Source of the DNA: Pseudeuparius sepicola | Taxonomy: Eukaryota > Arthropoda > Insecta > Coleoptera > Anthribidae | Direction of reading: 5' to 3' | Length of the DNA: 64,000 nt | NCBI GenBank assembly: GCA_963920635.1 | Contig: OY987305.1 | Span: 21,290,876 to 21,354,875 of the forward strand | Shown: positions 1 through 10,600 of the stretch, piece by piece | How the letters are laid out: every line of letters begins with the position of its first letter | Numbering within the stretch: the stretch's first letter is position 1 | Position numbers and translations under genes: made by a program | Notes under the pieces: model-generated | What the model was told of the DNA's origin: nothing | What the model saw: only the letters and a program-made list of their open reading frames with translations | Database searches by the model: none

Positions 1-469
1 GACATGGCTTGAATGATTTACCAAAGCAATAGGGTATAACTAGCGACCTCTAGGGACTACATAAAAAATAATCAAAAAGTCCTATCTGCCATCCCAAAAA
101 ATCCAAGCATACCAATTTTCAATAGGAAACTTACAAAAACCAATTCAACATTGGATGCCTTGTAACTCTTTAATGAGCAACATTTGTATAAGGCTTATTT
201 TTATTTCCCCTATCTCCGGTTTCGCAATTTCCCATTCCCAATGAATCACCCTGTATATTTTTTGGTAATCGAGAAAGTTGAAATTTCTAGTTCAAACTTT
301 TTAAATCCATATTGTGTATAACATTGTTACTACTTACTTATGCTTTGTAAATAAATGAAATTATATGGAAAAATAATTACACATCACGACGCCGAACATT
401 ATACAGGGTTGTCCAAAAAGTTGTTAACTTTTGAAATTTTCTCATTGTTCGAAAATGTGGTGGGATATA

Positions 470-1927
470 CAGGGTGACCGTATTTCGAGTCTGCAAGGGG
501 ATCTCGGTTATCTTAAGAGATAAGAGGTCGGTTAAATTGGGGCGGAATTTGATGCCGAGTAACATGGTAAAAAAAAATTGTGGCTGGCCCTTCTCGTTTT
601 GAAAATAATGCAAAAAAACTGAAAATTGTCGTTTTCGTTTTTATTTTTTTAAACGAAAACGAATGGTGCTGGACATTTCTAAGTTAAACATTATTAAGGC
701 ACTTTTTTACAAGGAATCTAAACATGATCTCGCATTTCTTTCTCGCCTCCCTGGACAAAGATATGACGATCAACTTTTATTTTTCTTACGGCCATATTAG
801 ATTTTTGCATTTTTGAAAAGAGGATTTTTTTCTGGTTAATATATGATATATCACACATTATGCTTTACTTTGTTTTTCTTGCCGTAATATCAAATTAATC
901 GTTTTTGCATAGAGTGCCTTGGAAACACAAGCCTAGTTACCCATTGTTGCGAAATGTGCTTTGGAATATTGTTTAACGGTTCAGTAAAAATTCAGTTAAT
1001 GTTAAATTTATTGATTAAATAAATCATAAACGTACCGCGAGGACAAGAGTATGATCTGAGATCTTGTTATTTATTCGCCATTTGCCATATAACACATTAA
1101 CACTAAAAGAGTCAAACTGGAAACACAAAGAACAACAAAAACCTAGACGAGTAGACAATCCTATTTTACAATAAATGTTCAATTTGTCCTCCTTGTCCCT
1201 TCGACGTCATTTATATTTGAGGAATAATACATTTGAATCATGTCACGCTTTTCTTCATGTAAAAATTACATTTTTTTCAGTAAAATAAAGTATCCGTGAC
1301 ATTTAAAATTGTACTAAACTATCAAACGTTATGGGGCTTATGTTTCCAAGGCATTCTATGCAGAAATGTCAAACATTATGGGGCTTATGTTTCCAAGGCA
1401 CTCTATGCAAAAACGTCAAACATTATGGGGCTTACTTTTCCAAGGCACTCTATGCAAAAACGATTAATTTGATATTACGGCAAGAAAAACAAAGTAAAGC
1501 ATAAAGCGTGACTTTGTGTGTGATTTTAACCAGAAAAGAATAATCTTTTCAAAAATGCAAAAATCCAATATGGCGCCCATAAGAAAAATAAAAGTTGATC
1601 GTCATATCTTTGTCCAGGGAGGCGAGGAAAAAAATGCGAGATAATATTTAGATTCCTTGTAAAAAAGTGCCTTAATAATGTTTAACTTAGAAATGTCCAG
1701 CGCCATTCGTTTTCGTTTAAAAAAATAAAAACGAAAACGACAATTTTCAGTTTTTTTGCATTATTTTCAAAACAAGAAGGGCCAGACAAAAAAGTTGAAG
1801 ATAGGTATAGGACATTGTACATGAAATATGTCTAGAATTTTCTGAAGAATCCAAAAATGGAAAAATATACAGTGTTGTATTTTAAATTAGAAAGTTGGTA
1901 TTGGCCATTGTTACATGAGTCACCCTG
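470..1927. mobile_element. TA-flanked foldback element, CAGGGTGAC ends
   Basis: The element begins CAGGGTGAC and ends GTCACCCTG, with TA on both sides (468-469, 1928-1929). Long internal arms pair 571-935 with about 1435-1790. It lies inside the larger foldback 1-4809. There is no coding sequence. The TA flank and CAGGG terminus fit a Tc1/mariner-type MITE; that class is an inference. Confidence 0.75.
1321..1463 (+). repeat. 47-bp tandem repeat, three copies
   Basis: Three consecutive copies of a ~47-bp unit containing TTATGGGGCTTA and TTTCCAAGGCA lie in the right arm of the 470-1927 foldback. The opposite arm (about 895-945) has only one copy, so the amplification came after the inverted arms formed. 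Confidence 0.85.
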
Positions 1928-2045
1928 TATAAAAGGTTTTTTTTTAATGTGCAACTAACAATAACAATCGACTTGCCCAAGCATTTTTCGAACACGCCCC
2001 CATTTATTTAAAATTGAATTTATTGCATTTGGCTGATACACTATA

Positions 2046-2910
2046 CAGTGTGGTCAACATATGGGACTTGTTTTTATTAATTGCACAACCAAAATACAGA
2101 CATTGCTGAAAGTTGATGCATGTTCAATAATCATATTAGGTGCACTTAGAATGGTTGCAAGTTAAACAGTATACAGGGTAGGTCAAAAAATATAAAAATT
2201 GCACAGGAGTAAAGTACCCTTATTTAAAAAAATTCAGCAAAAATTATTAAGAAAAGTTGTTTAGAATTAAAAGCTATGCCTAAATACCAAACCATAGCCT
2301 CCTAAGGAAAACAAATTTTCGTCAATTAATTTCCACAGTTTCTTAATTCAAAATAAAAAATGTTCAACTTAAATGAGAGTTTTTTAATATACACATTATG
2401 ATTACCTACTAACGTTTTACCTTGTTCAGAATTTTTGCGAAATTTTAAAGTTTTGTTTAATATCTTTGCAACAAACATGAAGTTTGTGATCCCTAAAAAA
2501 TTAAAAAACTAATTTAATTTTACAGCTATGCTGGAATTTGAACAAAGTTATCCGAAATTGATATAATTTTGCTTGATTTATGAAATTGTTTAGGGTGAAT
2601 ATTAAAACAAATTTTTTTTAGGGAATTATTAATGTTTTTCAAAAAATATATATTTATTTTTCTTAGGAGGCCATGTTTTGGTATTCAGGCATAACTTTTA
2701 ATTCTAGACAACTTTTCTTAATAACATTTTGCTGAATTTTCTGAAATAAGGGTATTTTACTCTTGTACCCTGTATGCTGTTTGACTTACAGCCATTTTAA
2801 GTGCGCCTAATATGATTATCGAACATGCACCAACTTTCGGGAATATTTGTATTTTCGTTGTGCAATTAATAAAAAAATCCCATATGTGGCACACTTAAAT
2901 GACCACGCTG
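2046..2910. mobile_element. TA-flanked foldback, CAGTGTGGTC ends
   Basis: It begins CAGTGTGGTC and ends GACCACGCTG, with TA on both sides (2044-2045, 2911-2912). The arms pair at 2046-2340 and 2650-2910. A second TACAGGGTA motif at about 2172 and its mirror ACCCTGTA at about 2767 suggest one more element nested inside. No ORF of note. Confidence 0.75.
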
Positions 2911-3306
2911 TATATAAATATATACACAAGGTAATTTATATGATTAAAATGAGAGAACATATTCAGTACTTTCATGTAGTAGAGCCTGATTTTTCATTAA
3001 GGTTCCACACATATTTCTGTTGTACAAAAAAAATTTAACAAAATTAATATATCCCGCCATATTTTGGAACAATGAGAGTAGTAAGTCTCGTTTTGCCCTG
3101 TTGTCATAATTATGATAGACATTTCCAATATTAAAGTCAGCAGCTGATTGTCATCCATCAAATAAATTTGCTAAAATTGATTAGCAAGAGTTAACAACTT
3201 TTTGTACAATGTTGGGCATCATGATGTGTGTCATTATTTTCCCATATAATTTCATTTATTTACAAAACATAAGTAAGTAGTAACAAACAATTTTATACAC
3301 AATATA

Positions 3307-4476
3307 CAGGATGTTCCTTAATAACATGCTAATACTTAAGGGGGTTATTTTTGGGCCCATTTTAAGAAAAAAACTTCATATGAACGTATGTCGTAAACGT
3401 CCTAACTTTTGAGGTATAGGGCGTTAAAGTTCATTTTTTTAAATTGAATTTTGGCTACATCTCCCGAAATAATCAAGCTGCGGAACTGAAATTTGGCACT
3501 GCTATGTTTTTGGGGATGGAGAATAAGCTGAAAATGTCAATTTCACCGTATCTCACAGAGGGCGCCACTTGCGCTGTTTTTTGATCACGCTTTTACGCGT
3601 AACTTTTTTGAGGTTATCTTTTTGGTCCTGCAGGTCCATCATTTTAGTGCATCTTTTCATTCTGCAAGAAAAAGGTACTCTTGTTTCATAACGATTAAAT
3701 CGACCGTTTGCGTTGAAATTACCAAAACGTGCCCCAAAACACCTGTTGATTCCAATATTCGAAACATAAAATGTTCACCTACTGCTTTCAAATGTTACAG
3801 ATCAACTGTACATTCAAAATGATGAAAAAAATGCCAAATGGGCATTGGTCAAAACACCATTGGTTTTCTTGAAATAGAGTGTCCAAATTTTGTCAAATTC
3901 AATCCTTTCCATTTTGAAAGCGAATAATTTTTGGTACATTGTTCATAGGAATTTTTTTCTCAGTTTAAATGGAACAGTTGATCTGTAAAACTTGAAGGTG
4001 GTAGGTGAAAATTTTATGTTTCGAATATTGAAGTCAACAGGTGTTTTGGAGAACGTTTTGGCAATTTCAAAGCAAACGGTTGATTTAATCGTTATGAAAC
4101 AAGAGTACCTTTTTCTTGTAGAATGAAAATATGCACTAAAATGATGGACCTGCAGGACCAAAAAGATAACCTCAAAAAAGTTACGCGTAAAAGCGTGATC
4201 AAAAAACAGCGCAAGTGGTGCCCTCTGTGAGATACGGTGAAATTGACATTTTCAGCTTATTCTCCATCCCCAAAAACATAGCAGTGCCAAATTTCAGTTC
4301 AGCAGCTTGATTATTTCGGGAGATGTAGCCAAAATTCAATTTAAAAAAATGAACTTTAACGCCCTGTATCTCAAAAGTTGGGACGTTTACGACATACGTT
4401 CATATGAAGTTTTTTTCTTAAAATGGGCCCAAAAATAACTCCCTTAAGTATTAGCATGTTATTAAGGAACACCCTG
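3307..4476. mobile_element. TA-flanked foldback splitting an older arm
   Basis: It begins CAGGATGTTCC and ends GGAACACCCTG, with TA at 3305-3306 and 4477-4478. Arms of more than 500 bp are nearly perfect inverted copies; both contain GCGTGATCAAAAA or its complement and a CCTGCAGGACC-type site. Open frames at 3622-3822 (+) and 3943-4161 (-) are the same arm sequence read from each side and are not independent genes. Confidence 0.85.
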
Positions 4477-4817
4477 TAGATTTAAAAAGTTTCAACTTTC
4501 TCGATTATCAAAAAATACACAGGGTACCTAGTGATTCATTGGGAATGGGAAATCGCGAAACCGGAGATGGGGGAAATCAAAATAAGCCTTATAAAAATGT
4601 TGCTCGTTAAGGAGATACAGGGCATTGAATGTTGAATTGTTTTTTGTAAATTTCCTTATAACTTTAAAAGTTTTCATTGGATCAACTTGAAAATTGGTAT
4701 GCTTAGGTTTTTTGGGATGGTAAATAGGGCTTTTTTTATTATTTTTTATGTAGTTCCTAGGGGTCGCTAGTTATACCCTATTGCTTTGGTAAATAATTCA
4801 AGCTATGTCCTTTGAGA

Positions 4818-5646
4818 TGAAATTCAAAAACTTGACCCTCAATTTCTAGGTAGTAAAGAACCAAATTCAACCGGCAACCTTCCATATCAAGTTATGAGAA
4901 ATGAGTGCCAAGAAGTTTATTTTGAATCATCGGATAATGAAGAACCTCTTACTACTGTCAACAGTGTAGATTGGAAAGACCCAGAAGGTAACCAAGGCTT
5001 TCAATTTTGTGTATCGTCTGGAATTAGGCCCAAATTGGCTAGTGCGCTAGTTGGTGTGACATCTCTCGCAGGGGCGCCGACTCCGGGGGGGCACCGGGGC
5101 ACGTGTCCCCCATGAAAATTTTCATCGGGGGCATAGCCCCGGCGACAAAAAACTTCATATAGACCTTTTATTGAATACCTACATGTATAAATTTAATCAG
5201 AACAAAGAAAAAATATATTTTCCCTCCAGACTGTTTCAATGTGATATGGCGTGATATGGCTATGTATATAGGTACCTGCCATTAGTGGTGACTTTGTTTG
5301 ATGTTTTTTAGTTTATTTGTGAGTTTTTTACAATTTTTATTATTTTTATTGTTTTGTTAAAACAGAAAGTTGTTTTATTTTTGCAAAAACGTTTTTTATT
5401 TTATATAAAGTAGGTATTTACTTATTTATTAGTTTTTATTAAAAAAAATTCGTAAAAAATGTCTGTATATTTTTTGCCCCCCATGGAATTCAGAAAACCC
5501 GGCGCCCCTGATCTCTCGATTCCATTAAAAAAAACATAACTTTGGTTTGTACCGCTTTTACAGAAGACCCTGTATCAATTCCAACAAGACCACGTAAACG
5601 CCCACCAAAAATCCTAAAACTTTTCTCCTTACAATATTTTCTTTAA
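4818..5646 (+). pseudogene. Unknown ORF interrupted by a hAT insertion
   Basis: An open frame runs from about 4818 through an ATG at 4894 to 5068. It is then broken by a 442-bp hAT element. Removing the element and one 8-bp target copy lets the same frame continue from 5519 to a stop at 5644-5646. The downstream part encodes a basic, proline-rich stretch (TRPRKRPPK). I do not recognise the family. A CTAG|GT acceptor-like site at about 4851 means the left part could be an exon. It may equally be transposon-derived. That the frame survives across the insertion is seen directly; any function is unknown. Confidence 0.45.
5069..5510. mobile_element. Non-autonomous hAT element with 8-bp TSD
   Basis: The ends are CAGGGGCGCCG and CGGCGCCCCTG. 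The 8-bp direct repeat ATCTCTCG sits immediately outside both ends (5061-5068, 5511-5518). An 8-bp duplication with a CAGGGGCG-type terminus is the hallmark of hAT transposons. The 442-bp interior has no transposase. GC-rich ends contrast with an AT-rich core. Confidence 0.92.
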
Positions 5647-7437
5647 CTTTAAAGATAAAGAAGGCAAAAAGTTATCTTTTTCAGAAAGACAAAAGTGTTA
5701 AAAAAGTTATTGTTTATTGTTAATTTTTAACTGACAACAATGGGGAACTTGAACATTTTTTTTATTTCTTTAATATATTTGCCTATCTATAGAAAGAGCA
5801 CATACCAAATATCAGCCCTCAAATTGCAATATTGCATTTGCAATAAATAATTAAAGTTGTGACTGCAAGCTATTCATTTGAAACGACATGAAAAGCGCGA
5901 GAATGGTTGTGACGTCACACGATCGATCGATCAGAAGGCAGTGACAGGAGTGACAGCTACACAGAATTAGGGAAGGAAGAATGGAAATTTAACGTTAAAA
6001 TAAACAGTTCGGCGACCCATTTCCAGAGGGATCTGATGTAGGTCAAAAATAAGAACTGCCTAAAAGTTTAAATTTAACAAGCACCAAAGAAAATACTACT
6101 ACGCAATTTTCTTTGCAAGCACTTAACTGAATGGTGAGGCCACGGGACTAGTAATTCGTAGGTTCAAACGCACAAAAGTTTTTTTTAATTATCACGGCAT
6201 TCTACCTCTAATATTTATCACTGATTATCATTTTTAGTAATAAATTGACAATGGTTATTATGAAGATTGTTACTCACAATCTACTCCATAGTGTATTTAA
6301 ATTCAAAGTACTTACCTACCTAACCTGAAATTGTTAGTAGCAGGAAAAATGTAATACATTGCTCGACATTATCAACAATATCGTTGATCTTTCTAAACAA
6401 AACTTGCGTGGTGCTGTAGTTTTTATACATGTGCTGCCCATATTAGTTTCATGGTCCCGCCACCCACCAGAGGCGCCACCACCAATGAGCTACTTGACGT
6501 CAAGGAGGGCGCGTTACAAGAATGATTTGAATTATGCAGTTTTTAATTGCTTATATTTATTACATAAAAATAAAAAATGAGTTTTTTTGTGAACTGTGGT
6601 TTATTTAATGGCAATAAATTACCTTTGAAAGCAATACTTTTCAAATTTAATTTTTGTGCAAGTTCCCCATTCAGTTATCAATAACAACAGTCATTAATCT
6701 TAGTGATGTAGAAGTAAAAGTATTAAGTTTCTGAATTTTTATTTTTGTTTTTTTTAATAGTTATGTGTATCAAAGGGCCACATTCTATCTAACTTTTGCA
6801 TACCATGCGTTTTTCTGACCAGCCCCACCAACAGAAATTTATTTTGGGGAGGGCCCTTAAAACGTTTTTAATTGGGTATTCAAAATTGCACATTTTTTAG
6901 AAATAATAAAGACAATTAGTTTAAATGAGGCATAGGAAAATAATCAACGAAATATTTCTGGCTGATAGCGCCACCTGTCTATGAACTCCCATACTAACCA
7001 GTTGAATAACTTTATAGTAGATAGACAAGGCCCCAAACCCCCCTTTTATCTACAAAGAAAAAATATCACCAGTTGATTTACATATTATTTCTTGCTGATA
7101 TGAAGTGACTTCGAATTTTTTCTTTTGTTTAAACTATTTGATCTTGAAAATTCGAAAAATCGTTTTTTAAGTATTCTCCATGTTACACATTTGCATCCTA
7201 AATTTTCACTCAAATTAAAACTTGAAATTGTGTCACTCGTCACAGCGGCAGAGGGAAGAAACTGCTTTTCTTCGCATAATAACAAAAAGAATGACTGAAC
7301 AGATCATATGAGACCCCCTGTATATTTACATATGTTACCCCTAATCTGCATGTGTTTCATAATACACTTAAAATTTAAATTAATTAAAATAGTTTTCACT
7401 TTAGATATTTATATGTAAATTATTTTTAATGTTTTAG
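5647..7437. other. Stretch without a recognised gene
   Basis: AT-rich sequence. It could hold the missing first exon(s) of the EF-hand gene that starts at 7438, but no exon of the right phase could be supported. There is a GTGACGTCAC-type palindrome at about 5909-5918 followed by repeated GATC, a motif AGCGCCACCTG near 6966, and a lone CCCCTGTATA near 7314 resembling foldback ends. Confidence 0.4.
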
Positions 7438-7604
7438 CTACATGGGTTGACCGATTCAGCATCGAGTCTGAGTTCGAACCAGAGAAAGATTCCTACATGT
7501 TAACACCGATTCAAAAAATTAAACTTTCACATTTTTTTACTTGTCTTTTAGATCATGACCAAGATAATTTAATCTGTGAACAAGACTTCGAATCATTAAT
7601 TGAG
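7438..7604 (+). CDS. EF-hand gene, first exon seen
   Basis: It follows a TTTTAG acceptor (7431-7437) and ends at a GTACGA donor (7605). It starts with 2 nt of a split codon, then 55 codons, and ends in phase 0. It encodes an N-terminal acidic segment, an E helix (KIKLSHFFTCLL) and the loop DHDQDNLICEQD, so Asp occupies positions 1, 3, 5 and 12. Confidence 0.8.
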
Positions 7605-10600
7605 GTACGATAATTCTTTATATATATCATGTTTTTAGAACGCAATTAGAATAGAATTATTATGCTTGTGCACTAATTATCAACTATCTTTCTATGATGG
7701 AAAGCAGTTTTATTTTTATTTTCTTTTGGCACAGATTTAAATTAAAAACCTGTACTTACCTTTATTATAAAAGTGGAAAACTTTTTCATGCTTTCGGGAT
7801 AATAGAGACTGCGACACTTTATTGACTGGTCTGTAAATTCTCCAGAATTTAATATCTTAAGGGAGGTCGAAAGAGGTTTCATTGTTACATTTTTGTGTGG
7901 CATAGGTGATGAGAAATTTGGTATAGTATAATAAAAGAAAAGTTGCATTAAAGCATTAAAAAATGGTTTTATAGGTTTCACTGTCAATGATGTTTCATAT
8001 TTAACCAAGGAAGGTTGGTTCCATAAATGGGCTGAACTAATATCTGGTTCTAAGAATCTGATTGACTTTCCTATATGGTTGCAGTTCTTTGTAAAGGTGC
8101 TATTCCAAGTTATTAATAGAAGTGGTAAGTCTGTATAAATGTAGTAAGCAGGTACATATAAACTAATATCAAATCAATCATGATATAGGTTGTTGCCAAT
8201 ATCCTCTATTCTTCTTTTTTCTTGCTCTGTCCCTAAGTACACTTTACTTACTCACCAGCATACTCATTAAGTCCAAGTCAACTGTTTGAGCTGCCCTGTT
8301 AGTTTGGTTACCAGGTGCATAATACGCAACTAGGACAAAAAAAACTAAGGAAATATGTTTGAATATAAAACTTATGTGAATTCAAGCATCAATATTAATG
8401 TTTGTTCTCAATGATCATTTTATAAACTATGATTCAAAATAAATGTGAATTATATGAAAGAACAAATCAACAATATCAATATATCCCCAGTGTCAAATAG
8501 AAAGAAATTATTAATATCTAGCAAATTTCTGTTATCTTTTTTTTTTCACTACTTTCTGCCTCTTACATTTTGCCACTGCTTGCCCTTTTTAGTAGGTACG
8601 ATTATTTACCCACCATCTACATTCACAATATAATTTTAAAAATCTAAACTGTCATGACATGTAGAGACATGTCAAAACGAACGTCACCCCTTGATTTTTT
8701 TTTGTAGGGCTAAAGGCTGTATGAGGATACAATAAATTCTCTAAAGAATTTAGGAGGTAATTACTTAAGAAAATTTTTAGACACAATTTTGAAGGTTCTA
8801 AATATTTTTTGAAAGTTTGTTAAAAAAAATGCCGTTGTGTGAGTTTTCTTGGCTTCTACCACGTGTTGGTAGTAGTTTTATTATGTGTCATGAATAATAA
8901 TGTGCTTCTTTTGACTGAAACTGGACATATCTTGGAGCCGGGAAAAAACTTAAATTATACTGAAAGAATATAAGAAAAGACCTCGGAAAAAGCCTAACTA
9001 CACAGGGTCGTTTCTAGTGGGTGTGTATGGCTACAGAGAGGTGGCCAAACTCACGTGGTTTATTTTACTAAAGTAAGTCCCACATCCCAGCCAGCAAAAA
9101 GACGTTTCTTCTACGTTGAATAGACGTACCGCATTACGTCGATCGACGAAAAGTTCGACGCAGAAAATACGTAGAATCGACGGCAATATGTCACAGAGAA
9201 TTTACGTGCTCATCGTCTAATAAGATGTCTAATTACGTCTAATAAGATGTGCAAAATTACGTAATGACGACGTGTAATAGGACGTGCAAAATTACGTAAT
9301 GGTGACGTCTAATAAAATTACTTAATGGCGTCGCAACGCATAGTGTTTGTTCAGCGAATGTTCGGCCCTACATCACAACTCCCGTCCTTGTCTTACTCGT
9401 GAATATACGATGGATATCGATCGTATATTCACGAGTTAGACAAGGACGGGAGTTGTGACGTAGGGCCAAACATTCGCTGAACAAACTTTTATACTCAAAA
9501 GGGTTTATTATTTGTAAATGAAATACATTTTTTAAGCAATATACGTTTATTATATTTTAAGTACCAACAAACACAATAAAAATATAAATAAAAAACAATA
9601 CAAAAACATAAATAAAATAGAATACAAGAGAAAGTACCTAATTCATGCTATTCGGCAATCATCAGTGCGGTATAACATTAACGAAATCAGAAAGATAGGC
9701 ATGATTTGGGAAGCAACACAATAATGAAGTCCAGGCAGGAGCCAACAGCACATTTGCAGCTTCAGTCAGCACATGCTCTGGATTTGGGGTTTGCACTAAC
9801 GTTGCCATGGAGGCAGCTAAAACAACCTATGTGGAAATATCCACAACCCAAGTTATAATAACAATAGGGATAAATAAAATGTTAGAAGGTAGTATCGAAT
9901 TTTTCAGTATAAAATGGACAATTAAAGCCTGGTTCATGCAGCTTCTTTATCTTTAAATTTTACTTTATCTTTAAGAAATGACCAACGGTGTTTGTTCCTT
10001 GGTTTGAACTGACCAATGACATTTAATATTTCTTAAAGATAAAGAAAAATTAAAAGATAAAGAAGCTGTATGAACCAGGCTTTAATCACTTTGAACAAGG
10101 AACCTTGAATTTAAGTGTCATTTGGATGATTAATTTTATACCAGGTGATTATGTTAAAATTTGCGTAATGTAAATCCATCATGGTGGCTAGAGAAGCGGT
10201 GTGGCGGCTACATGTTTACTTTTTCTCGAGCTTTTACTACTTACATAGGGGATAATAGACAATAAAAACTCACTGAAGTACTACATCGCGAAGCACCATA
10301 ACACCGGATCCACACAATAGCTAAGTTTATAACAGGGAACGACACGTGCCCGCGAGAACAGCTCCAGACAATAACGGTGTGGCGTACTGCGTTGGAGACC
10401 GGAAGGCGGAGACGGTGGACGGTGCGGCGGCGCGGACTGCCGGCTAGGACGCGCACTGCGCAAGCGCAGGCTGCAGTACATCATTATCACGTCTTCTCGA
10501 CGTTAACTATCATGAGAATAAAAACTATGCATGGAAGTAATTTATTTCGACGTAATTTCGACGTCTTATAACCTCCAATAGTGGAACATACGTAAACGAC

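Larger units (their letters stand above)
1..4809. repeat. Large nested foldback (macro-palindrome)
   Basis: The first ~440 bases recur as the reverse complement at about 3170-3304 and 4479-4809. The two ends, which include the motif GGTATAACTAGCGACC, pair across nearly 4.8 kb. The right arm is split at a TA by another foldback (3307-4476); removing that insert restores a continuous arm matching 280-440. Two further foldbacks (470-1927, 2046-2910) fill the interior. The left end may lie outside the window. No transposase-like ORF is seen, so this is a non-autonomous structure. Confidence 0.85.

Noticed and set aside
7438..7500. tRNA-like GAGTTCGAACC
   Set aside because: Part of a coding exon; no cloverleaf around it.
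7742..8008. 88-codon minus-strand ORF
   Set aside because: Antisense of the second and third EF-hand exons.
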